From: Alphaproteobacteria bacterium | GTDB lineage: Bacteria; Pseudomonadota; Alphaproteobacteria; UBA8366; JADFVY01 | Assembly (NCBI GenBank): GCA_029881615.1 | Contig: JAOUMF010000062.1 | Location: 1-8,301 of the forward strand | Direction: 5' to 3' | Length of the DNA stretch: 8,301 nucleotides | The notes under the pieces: model-generated | What the model was told of the DNA's origin: nothing | Seen by the model: only the letters and a program-made list of their open reading frames with translations | Databases searched by the model: none | Position numbers and translations under genes: made by a program | Shown: one piece after another, positions 1-5,579 of the stretch | Numbering within the stretch: the stretch's first letter is position 1 | How the letters are laid out: each line of letters starts with the position of its first letter

Positions 1-879
1 GAACCAGCGCGAATAAAGCCGCGCCAGCCGGTTGCCGGTCTCGCGGAAGGGATATGCGGCACTCCATACCGCCAGTCCGAAGGCGGCAAACCCGCCGACC
101 AGCCAGCCCACGGTGCCGCGCGGCAGATCCCAGACCGCCAGCGATTTGGCGGCGAAGGCATAGAGCAGCGCCAGATAGATCGTCGCCAGCGGGATCAGCA
201 TCCAGGAAACCAAATATTCGGCCCAGCGCGGTGGCGTCTCGGTCGACGGTTCGTCGCATTGCCTTGGAATGCCGGCCAGGGTCTGCCAGGGCCAGATCAG
301 GCTCATGCAGGCGATCCAGTTGTCTTCATATAGCTTGCTGGGAATGTCGAGGCTGAAAAGGGTTTCCAGTCCCCCCAGTACCGCGGTTACTCCCAGTCCC
401 AGTCCGACTGCGACGATAAGTCCGAACAATACGCTCAGCCAGCTCGCCAGGTTGAAATCCCAGACTGCGCGGTCGTTTGCGCCGCGCCGCAGGAAAGGCG
501 CGACAATCATCAACAGCGCGGCGCCCGGAACCAGCAGATAGAAAGCCGGGCTTTCCCAGGCGTCGCGGCCGTCGCTCAGATAGGAGACAAGGCCTGCAAA
601 CCCCAGGGCCGCGGCGGCCGCCCCCAGGGTCCGAAGCCGGTTCCAGCCCCGGCCTTCCGCAAACAGCGTGGCGGCAAGCGACAGAAACAGGCCACCCAGC
701 AGGAAGACCTGCCAGACGCCGGTCTCGTCCCAGGTCATATCGATCCATCTGTGGGTGCGGGTGATGGTGACGGCTGCCCAGGCGGCGGCGCAGGCCAGCG
801 GCAAGGGGAAGCGCAGCGGAGCGCGCATCAGGCCGGAAAACAGGTTTTTGAACGGCGAAAAGCCGGCGGCGTCGGTCAT
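1..879 (-). CDS. DUF4153-family integral membrane protein (3' end cut off by window edge)
   Basis: Translating the minus strand from the ATG at 879-877 gives 293 residues without a stop before the window ends, so the C-terminus is missing. It is a polytopic inner-membrane protein. Hydrophobic segments lie at roughly residues 22-40, 55-74, 84-101, 112-130, 145-171, 222-244 and 256-276. The stretch from W226 to F293, with KSLAVWDLPRGTVGWLVGGF followed by AAYPF and a final RLARLYSRWF, resembles the DUF4153 family as I remember it. The function of that family is not established. A run of six G (minus strand, 890-885) five bases before the ATG serves as ribosome binding site and supports this start. 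It is transcribed divergently from aroG. I am confident about the coding call and fairly confident about the family. No biochemical role can be assigned. Confidence 0.82.
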   Translation of the reverse strand, partial: MTDAAGFSPFKNLFSGLMRAPLRFPLPLACAAAWAAVTITRTHRWIDMTWDETGVWQVFLLGGLFLSLAATLFAEGRGWNRLRTLGAAAAALGFAGLVSYLSDGRDAWESPAFYLLVPGAALLMIVAPFLRRGANDRAVWDFNLASWLSVLFGLIVAVGLGLGVTAVLGGLETLFSLDIPSKLYEDNWIACMSLIWPWQTLAGIPRQCDEPSTETPPRWAEYLVSWMLIPLATIYLALLYAFAAKSLAVWDLPRGTVGWLVGGFAAFGLAVWSAAYPFRETGNRLARLYSRWF

Positions 880-962
880 GGCAACCCCCCAATATTTTTG
901 TGCGCGACAGTTTCACCTATCACGGGTGGATATTCGGTTAAGATTGTGTCGCTAGCCGGGCA

Positions 963-1076
963 ATGGACGCACGGTTTTGGGGCACCCCGGTATTTCCTGT
1001 GGAAAACTTTGGCCTGACGGGGTATATCGGGCATCCGCCAAGCGATAGACTGAATTTTCAAGGAACAAGAGGGTAA
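963..1076 (+). CDS. Possible leader peptide ORF directly upstream of aroG (37 codons)
   Basis: An ATG at 963 opens a 37-codon frame ending in TAA at 1074-1076, four bases before the aroG ATG and overlapping the aroG ribosome-binding region. The peptide begins [11 protein letters not shown] and has six aromatic residues (F5, W6, F11, F16, Y21, F32). aroG catalyses the committed step of aromatic amino acid synthesis, so a short aromatic-containing frame ending here could act as a translated leader coupled to aroG. Against this, the upstream sequence offers only a weak GGG as ribosome binding site, the aromatic codons are scattered rather than in a run, and I find no convincing attenuator hairpin with a T tract. 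A frame of this length can arise by chance. It is out of frame with aroG, so it is not an N-terminal extension. Confidence 0.25.
   Translation: MDARFWGTPVFPVENFGLTGYIGHPPSDRLNFQGTRG
1069..1073 (+). promoter_or_regulatory. Ribosome binding site of aroG
   Basis: GAGGG lies seven bases upstream of the ATG at 1081, a good Shine-Dalgarno match at normal spacing. It fixes the aroG start. Confidence 0.75.
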
Positions 1077-1080
1077 GCAA

Positions 1081-2463
1081 ATGGCCGCGAACTGGACGCC
1101 GCAAAGCTGGAAGAACAAGACTGTCCGGCAGGTGCCCACCTATCCGGATGCCAAGCATCTGGCCGAAGTAGAGGCGACGCTCGCCAAGCTGCCGCCGTTG
1201 GTATTTGCAGGCGAGGCCCGGCGCCTCCGGGAAGACCTGGCCGAAGTGGCCCAGGGCAATGCTTTCCTTTTGCAAGGCGGCGACTGCGCGGAATCTTTCG
1301 GTGAGTTCGGGGCCAATACGATCCGCGATACCTTCAAGGTGCTGTTGCAGATGGCGGTGGTGCTGACCTATGCGGGCGCCTGCCCGGTGGTCAAGGTTGG
1401 CCGCATGGCCGGCCAGTTCGCCAAGCCGCGCTCGGCCGACATCGAAAAGAAGGGTGATGTGGAACTGCCCAGCTATCGTGGCGATATCGTCAATGGCATC
1501 GATTTCGACGAAGCCAGCCGCGTGCCCGATCCCGACCGCATGCTGCGCGCCTACAATCAGTCCGCCGCGACGCTGAATCTGCTGCGCGCCTTCGCCCAGG
1601 GCGGTTTCGCCGATCTGCACAAGGTACATCAGTGGAACCTGGATTTCGTCGACGGCAGCCCGCAGGGCGAGCGTTACGAGGAACTGGCCAACCGTATCGC
1701 GGAATCGCTGGGCTTCATGGAAGCCTGCGGCGTCACCGCCGAAAGCGTGCCGCAAATCCGCGAGACCAGCTTCTTCACCAGCCACGAGGCGCTGCTGCTG
1801 GCCTATGAAGAGCCGCTGACCCGCCAGGACAGCCTGACCGGCGACTGGTACGATTGTTCGGCCCATATGCTGTGGATTGGCGAGCGTACCCGCGAGTTGG
1901 ATGGCGCCCATGTGGAGTTTCTGCGTGGCGTTCATAACCCGATCGGTTGCAAGGTCGGCCCGACCGCCGACCCGGACGAATTGATTCGCCTGATCGACAT
2001 ACTGAATCCGTCGAACGATCCGGGCCGCCTGACGCTGATCAGCCGCATGGGTCATGACAAGATTCGCGATACTCTGCCGGCGCTGGCGCGCAAAGTGGCG
2101 CGCGAGGGGCGCAACGTGGTGTGGTCCTGCGATCCCATGCATGGCAACACGATCACGTCGTCCAGCGGCTACAAGACCCGCCCCTTCGACCGGGTGTTGA
2201 ACGAAGTGCGTGGCTTCTTCGATGTGCATGGCGAGGAAGGAACCTATGCCGGCGGCGTGCATTTCGAGATGACCGGGCAGGACGTCACCGAATGTCTCGG
2301 CGGCGCCCAGGCGATTACGGCCGAGGACTTGTCGGCGCGTTATCACACCTATTGCGACCCGCGTCTCAATGCCAGCCAGTCGCTGGAACTGGCATTCCTG
2401 ATCGCGGATTCGTTAAAGGCGCAGCGTGCAAACCGGCGTTCGCGCCTGGCCGCCGCTTCCTGA
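1081..2463 (+). CDS. aroG: Class II 3-deoxy-7-phosphoheptulonate (DAHP) synthase
   Basis: This cytosolic enzyme condenses phosphoenolpyruvate and erythrose 4-phosphate into DAHP, the entry step of the shikimate pathway. The 460-residue protein is full length for the class II (plant/Mycobacterium-type) family. Visible motifs are GGDCAESF (66-73, metal ligand C69), [14 protein letters not shown] (105-118, R108), [15 protein letters not shown] (234-248), CKVGPT (290-295, K291), SRMGHDK (321-327, R322), CDPMHGNT (350-357, H354), [10 protein letters not shown] (391-400, E396) and YCDPRLN (424-430, D426). C69, H354, E396 and D426 correspond to the four metal ligands of the M. tuberculosis enzyme (C87, H369, E411, D441) with near-constant offsets. 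Compared with that enzyme the N-terminus is about 15-18 residues shorter. It is probably the first gene of a two-gene unit with the phosphoribosyltransferase gene, which starts 27 bases downstream. Confidence 0.97.
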   Translation: MAANWTPQSWKNKTVRQVPTYPDAKHLAEVEATLAKLPPLVFAGEARRLREDLAEVAQGNAFLLQGGDCAESFGEFGANTIRDTFKVLLQMAVVLTYAGACPVVKVGRMAGQFAKPRSADIEKKGDVELPSYRGDIVNGIDFDEASRVPDPDRMLRAYNQSAATLNLLRAFAQGGFADLHKVHQWNLDFVDGSPQGERYEELANRIAESLGFMEACGVTAESVPQIRETSFFTSHEALLLAYEEPLTRQDSLTGDWYDCSAHMLWIGERTRELDGAHVEFLRGVHNPIGCKVGPTADPDELIRLIDILNPSNDPGRLTLISRMGHDKIRDTLPALARKVAREGRNVVWSCDPMHGNTITSSSGYKTRPFDRVLNEVRGFFDVHGEEGTYAGGVHFEMTGQDVTECLGGAQAITAEDLSARYHTYCDPRLNASQSLELAFLIADSLKAQRANRRSRLAAAS

Positions 2464-2479
2464 TTTAACGTTCCTTCGC

Positions 2480-2484
2480 GGGAG
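2480..2484 (+). promoter_or_regulatory. Ribosome binding site of the nicotinate phosphoribosyltransferase gene
   Basis: GGGAG sits six bases before the ATG at 2491, in the 27-base gap after aroG. The short gap contains no terminator-like hairpin, so co-transcription with aroG is likely. Confidence 0.65.
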
Positions 2485-2490
2485 TAAACC

Positions 2491-3630
2491 ATGACGCCGA
2501 AGCCCGAAGCGATCGGCGATTGGACCGACGCCTATTTCAATCGCACGCGCGGTATCGTCGAAAAATTCGGCGACTGCCGCGTGACTTACGCGATCTTCAT
2601 GCGCCGGCCGGTGGTCTCGGCGCCCCGCCTTGCCATCAATTGGCTCGAAATGGTGTGCCGCGAACGCGGGGCGGCGGTGGATATTGACCTTCGTTACGAA
2701 GAGGGCCGTTGGGTCGGCGCGGGCGAGGCGCTGATGTATGTGACCGGCCCCTTTGCCCTGCTGGTCGATCTGGAAACCCTGTTCCTGCAAAAGCTCGGGC
2801 CGGCCTGCGTGGCCGCCTATAACGCCGCGGCCATGTGTATGGATCTGCCAACGGTCGCGTTTTTGGCCATGGATGCGCGCCATTGCGCCGGCACGGAAAT
2901 GGCCGATCTGATGGCTTACGCCGCCTCGGTTGGATCGGCGCGGGCGCGGCAGAAGGAAAATGCCGTCGGCTTTATCGGCAACGCCACCGATGCGACCGCC
3001 CATTATTTCGGGCTGAAGCGCGGGCTGGGCACCATGCCCCATGCATTGATCGGTTATGCCGGCTCGACGCTGCGCGCCGCCGAGATGTTCCACGAGACCT
3101 ATCCCGAGGAAAACCTTACGGTGCTGGTCGATTATTTCGGCAAGGAAGTGGCCGATTCCCTGGAAGTATGCGGGCATTTCCCGGCGCTTTCGGCGGTGGG
3201 GCGGATCGCGGTGCGGCTCGATACGCCGGGCTCGCGCTTTTGCGAGGGGCTGGACCCGGCCGCATCCTATGCCGTGCTGGACCGTCATGTACCGCGCGCC
3301 ATTCGCGGGTACCGTACCGAGGAGGAACTGCGCGATCTTGTCGGTCCCGGTGTTTCGGCGGCTGCGATCTGGCATATGCGCGAAAAGCTGGATGCGGCGG
3401 GGTTCGAAAAGGTTCGCATTGTCGCGTCCAGCGGTTTTGGTCCGCATAAGTGCAAGACCATGGCGATCGCCAACGCGCCGGTAGATGTGATTGGCACCGG
3501 TTCCTACCTGCCGGACCGTTGGTCGGAAACCTACGCCACCGCCGATATCATCGAATATAACGGCGAACCGCGCGTCAAGCTGGGTCGTGAATTTCTGCTG
3601 CGCCGCCGCGATGGAGAAGCCGCGGAGTAG
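2491..3630 (+). CDS. pncB: Nicotinate phosphoribosyltransferase family protein
   Basis: The family converts nicotinate and phosphoribosyl pyrophosphate to nicotinate mononucleotide, the first step of Preiss-Handler NAD salvage. Recognisable features in the 379 residues are VTGPFALLVDLETLFLQKL (84-102) in the N-terminal region, a DARHCAGTEMADLMAYAA block (128-145), GFIGNATDATAHYFGL (160-175), GTMPHA (180-185) and VDVIGTGSYLP (331-341). H184 sits where the phosphorylatable catalytic histidine is found in characterised enzymes. The last motif matches the family's phosphate-binding loop. The segment VRLDTPGSRF (241-250) stands where many members have a RLDSGD-like motif, so this is a divergent branch and its substrate is less certain than its fold. 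nadE two genes away supports an NAD role. It ends one base from the stop codon of the convergent unknown gene. The symbol follows the family, not a proven orthology. Confidence 0.85.
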   Translation: MTPKPEAIGDWTDAYFNRTRGIVEKFGDCRVTYAIFMRRPVVSAPRLAINWLEMVCRERGAAVDIDLRYEEGRWVGAGEALMYVTGPFALLVDLETLFLQKLGPACVAAYNAAAMCMDLPTVAFLAMDARHCAGTEMADLMAYAASVGSARARQKENAVGFIGNATDATAHYFGLKRGLGTMPHALIGYAGSTLRAAEMFHETYPEENLTVLVDYFGKEVADSLEVCGHFPALSAVGRIAVRLDTPGSRFCEGLDPAASYAVLDRHVPRAIRGYRTEEELRDLVGPGVSAAAIWHMREKLDAAGFEKVRIVASSGFGPHKCKTMAIANAPVDVIGTGSYLPDRWSETYATADIIEYNGEPRVKLGREFLLRRRDGEAAE

Positions 3631-3631
3631 A

Positions 3632-4471
3632 TCAGGGCGCGATCCGTTTGAGGCGACTTACGTTGCGGGGGCTGTCGAGTTCGGCGAACAGGTCGGCCAG
3701 CAGTTCGCAGGCGATCGCGCCGTAGCGGTCCTTGATGCGCTGTTGGCCGTCGTCGGTTTCCATTTGCCGGCGCAGGGGCTTGAACAGGGCGGTCATCAAC
3801 AGGTGGAACTCGTCCTCGCGGAAAATCCAGTCCCGTTCAACCGGATCCTCGCCCAGTGACATTTCGCCCGCGATCACGCCGATCAGCCAGGTCCGCCGGC
3901 GTTTGAAATCGCTGAAATGCTTGCTGATATGGACCAGGACGTCATTGACGATGACCTGGCTGGTGGGATCGGTATAGACGTCTTCCCACTCGAAATCGTT
4001 GCCGCGCGCGGTCTGGATGATGCGTACCAGTTCGCGACAGCGATTCTGGTATTGCTCCAGCAGCACGGGGCCCAGCATCTGCTGCAGGGCCGACAGGAAA
4101 CCGGGAAGAACGCGCCGCGACAATCCCTTGCCGGGGGCCACCGGCTGGTGGGCGGCGGGCAACAGCGGTGCGAACGATTTCACCATAAGCCGTTCGAAAG
4201 GCATGCGGCGACTGCTTTCCCGGCGCACTTCGTCGATCACGGCCAGGCATTCGTTCCAGCCCGTACGGTAGAAATCGGTGATATCGGGATCGGTGCGACG
4301 ATGAAACGCATCCAGGGATACCTGGATTTCAGCCGGATTCAGCTTTCCACCATTGCCGGCGGCAGCGTCGCACAAATGATCCGCTACCCGCTCCAGAAGA
4401 ATCTGAGCGAGGCTTTTCAGCCTCGTCGGGCCGGGGCCAAGTTCCGGCCCGTCGTCATCTATCATTTCCAT
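3632..4471 (-). CDS. Conserved hypothetical protein, paralog of the adjacent upstream gene (copy A)
   Basis: I do not recognise this family. The 279-residue product is predicted soluble and mostly helical, with no signal peptide or membrane segment. It aligns over nearly its whole length with the neighbouring unknown protein encoded at 5443-4640. Residues 91-200 match residues 90-199 of the neighbour without gaps, about 52 of 110 identical by hand count. Shared motifs are PFERLMV (91-97), SRR followed by PG (118-124), RCRELV (144-149), W-x-D-V-Y-x-D-P (162-169) and DVLV (177-180). The N-terminus is acidic and the C-terminal tail is longer and more basic than in copy B. AGGG four bases before the ATG at 4471 serves as ribosome binding site. 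The in-frame ATG at 4465, with the same AGGG ten bases upstream, is an alternative start. A long hairpin sits just upstream. It may be co-transcribed with copy B across a 168-base gap, or separately. Confidence 0.85.
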   Translation of the reverse strand: MEMIDDDGPELGPGPTRLKSLAQILLERVADHLCDAAAGNGGKLNPAEIQVSLDAFHRRTDPDITDFYRTGWNECLAVIDEVRRESSRRMPFERLMVKSFAPLLPAAHQPVAPGKGLSRRVLPGFLSALQQMLGPVLLEQYQNRCRELVRIIQTARGNDFEWEDVYTDPTSQVIVNDVLVHISKHFSDFKRRRTWLIGVIAGEMSLGEDPVERDWIFREDEFHLLMTALFKPLRRQMETDDGQQRIKDRYGAIACELLADLFAELDSPRNVSRLKRIAP

Positions 4472-4639
4472 CAGGCCCTATCCCCTTATCGACGGAAGTA
4501 TGACCGGCAAGGTCAAGCTTCCGTCTTTCAACAGGTGCGCTTCGCTACACCAAGGGAGTATGCTAGCGGGAAAACGTAAATAATCCCGTAACAGGGGCTG
4601 AATTCGCCCAGCATTCCGGATGCGGGTAAAAGGTCGTCG
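4472..4639 (-). other. Intergenic region between the two unknown paralogs
   Basis: These 168 bases look more AT-rich than the flanking genes. They hold the strong hairpin at 4491-4525 and weaker dyads: GGGC/GCCC around 4595-4609 and CGGGA/TCCCG around 4567-4588. None is followed by a good T tract on the minus strand, so I cannot call a rho-independent terminator for the upstream paralog. I found no convincing -35/-10 pair. The gap is long for a tight operon, which leaves room for a separate promoter for copy A. Confidence 0.5.
4491..4525 (-). promoter_or_regulatory. Long inverted repeat (hairpin) in the leader of paralog copy A
   Basis: On the minus strand GACGGAAG (4525-4518) pairs with CTTCCGTC (4498-4491). 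Inside this, TGACC (4515-4511) pairs with GGTCA (4505-4501) around a five-base loop. The two stems are joined by a G-U-type pair and one mismatch, giving a nearly continuous stem. The hairpin ends 19 bases before the copy A ATG. No T run follows on this strand, so a terminator is unlikely. A transcription-factor operator or an mRNA leader structure controlling translation fits better. A related element lies upstream of copy B. Confidence 0.55.
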
Positions 4640-5443
4640 TCAGTCCTCGTCGAGTTCCTTCAGGAGGGCCTGCAAACGGTCAACGGCGGGCTGGGCGTGC
4701 CGTTCGACAATATGGGCAATGCCACCCTTCGTTTTCAACTGCTGGGCCAGATCGCTATACAGTGCGCTCATCAGGGCGTTAAAGCTCTTGTCATCCAGGG
4801 CCGTGGCCTTGCCTTCGCCATTCGTCGGCATGGGCATGGAATCGTTTACCAGGCCGATGAACCAGTCCCGCTGATCCTCGAAATCCTGAAATTCCATGGC
4901 CAGCGTAACCAGAACGTCGTCGACGATGGCGCCCGCCATCGGGTCGGCATAGACATCGTCCCAGCTAAAAGCGCCGCCGCGGTTGTCGCGAATACGCTGC
5001 ACCAGTTCCCGACAGCGTTCCTGCTGGCGGCCAAAAGCAACGGGGCCGATAATATTTTCGATGGCGGCGACGTAGCCGGGGATGATCCTGCGCGAAATCG
5101 AATCCTCGCCGCCGTCCCGGGCACCGCCCGCGGGCAACAGATGGGCAAAGGGCCAAACCATCAAGCGTTCGAACGGCGCCCTGCGGTCTTCCCGGCGTGC
5201 TTCCGTTTCAAAATGCCGTTCGCAATCTTTCCAGGCCGCGCGGCAGATGGCGCCCATGACGGGCGATTTCGGGTTTTTCATGTCGGCCAGCGCGGCCGCG
5301 ACCGCGTTGTCGTCCAGTTTGCCATTGGCTTCGGCGGCGCGTTCCCGCAGGTCGCGCGCCATGATGTCCAGCGCCCGGTACATGAACCCGCGTACGATCG
5401 CCGCGCCAGGATCCAGTTCATTTTCGTGTTTGTCGTCGCTCAT
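4640..5443 (-). CDS. Conserved hypothetical protein, paralog of the adjacent downstream gene (copy B)
   Basis: I do not recognise this family. The 267-residue product is soluble in appearance, helical, acidic at both ends (MSDDKHENELD at the start, KELDED at the end), and has no membrane segment or signal peptide. It shares with copy A the motifs PFERLMV (90-96), SRR followed by PG (117-123), RCRELV (143-148), W-D-D-V-Y-A-D-P (161-168), DDVLV (175-179) and W-x-I-G (194-197). The conservation of these across diverged copies argues that this strand, not the long overlapping plus-strand frame, is coding. GGGAG (minus strand, 5458-5454) ten bases upstream is the likely ribosome binding site for the ATG at 5443. 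It diverges from nadE, sharing a 136-base intergenic region, and copy A follows downstream on the same strand. The function is unknown. An NAD-related role is suggested only by location. Confidence 0.85.
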   Translation of the reverse strand: MSDDKHENELDPGAAIVRGFMYRALDIMARDLRERAAEANGKLDDNAVAAALADMKNPKSPVMGAICRAAWKDCERHFETEARREDRRAPFERLMVWPFAHLLPAGGARDGGEDSISRRIIPGYVAAIENIIGPVAFGRQQERCRELVQRIRDNRGGAFSWDDVYADPMAGAIVDDVLVTLAMEFQDFEDQRDWFIGLVNDSMPMPTNGEGKATALDDKSFNALMSALYSDLAQQLKTKGGIAHIVERHAQPAVDRLQALLKELDED

Positions 5444-5473
5444 GCTTGTCGTGCTCCCGCGCTAGCTCAAGGA

Positions 5474-5507
5474 AAACCGAAAACTATGTCGTCTCAAGCT
5501 TCGGTTT
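5474..5507. promoter_or_regulatory. Inverted repeat between paralog copy B and nadE, possible operator or leader hairpin
   Basis: AAACCGAA (5474-5481) and TTCGGTTT (5500-5507) form a perfect 8-base inverted repeat with an 18-base spacer. Read on the minus strand, its distal arm continues into GCTTGA, giving ACCGAAGCTTGA (5505-5494). This matches ACGGAAGCTTGA in the hairpin upstream of copy A at 11 of 12 bases. The plus-strand right arm overlaps the proposed -35 box of nadE by two bases, so a protein bound here could act on both divergent genes. Confidence 0.45.
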
Positions 5508-5534
5508 GATTTAGATATGCCGAGATAGGATAGT
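5506..5534 (+). promoter_or_regulatory. Candidate sigma-70 type promoter of nadE
   Basis: TTGATT (5506-5511) and GATAGT (5529-5534) are separated by 17 bases, each matching the consensus hexamer at four of six positions. Transcription would start near 5541, giving a leader of about 40 bases. This is the best pair I see in the 136-base divergent region. It rests on motif similarity only. Confidence 0.35.
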
Positions 5535-5569
5535 CGGCCAGGATACACAATAGCGGAAATGGGTTAACC

Positions 5570-5573
5570 AGGA
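5570..5573 (+). promoter_or_regulatory. Ribosome binding site of nadE
   Basis: AGGA lies six bases before the ATG at 5580 and supports that start, which places the nitrilase-domain N-terminus at its usual position. Confidence 0.6.
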
Positions 5574-5579
5574 CGGAAC

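Larger units (their letters stand above)
880..1080. other. Divergent intergenic region between the DUF4153 gene and aroG
   Basis: These 201 bases must carry promoters for both directions. I see no -35/-10 pair good enough to call on either strand. The only dyad worth noting is TTTCC-TGT-GGAAA at 993-1005, which is short. The aroG-proximal half contains the 37-codon possible leader frame. No T-box or other riboswitch architecture is apparent. Confidence 0.5.

Noticed and set aside
326..916. 196-codon minus-strand frame overlapping the DUF4153 gene
   Set aside because: It is a different frame from the membrane protein, Arg- and Pro-rich with no hydrophobic segments, and stops while the real frame continues to the edge.
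952..2346. 464-codon open frame on the minus strand opposite aroG
   Set aside because: It lies entirely over a DAHP synthase with all metal ligands intact and shows no recognisable domain. Long antisense frames are expected in GC-rich coding sequence where stops are rare.
2413..3447. 344-codon open frame on the minus strand opposite the nicotinate phosphoribosyltransferase gene
   Set aside because: It is a shadow of a recognised family gene. The product is rich in Arg, His and Gly with no motif, and it overlaps the end of aroG.
4491..4525. Rho-independent terminator for copy B or for plus-strand transcripts
   Set aside because: The stem is strong, but no run of T follows it on the minus strand and only TTTC follows on the plus strand.
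4528..4614. 28-residue minus-strand frame between the paralogs, ending just before the hairpin at 4525-4491
   Set aside because: It could be a leader peptide, but there is no ribosome binding site at proper spacing, no informative codon run and no homology. It is too short to separate from chance.
4697..5509. 270-codon plus-strand frame over paralog copy B
   Set aside because: It is slightly longer than the minus-strand gene, but the minus-strand product has conserved motifs shared with copy A, and this one shows no homolog in the window. The plus-strand frame over copy A (3917-4579) fails in the same way.
5562..5568. TTAAC near nadE as a CtrA-type site
   Set aside because: Only one half-site is present. 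No second TTAA at the required spacing was found.
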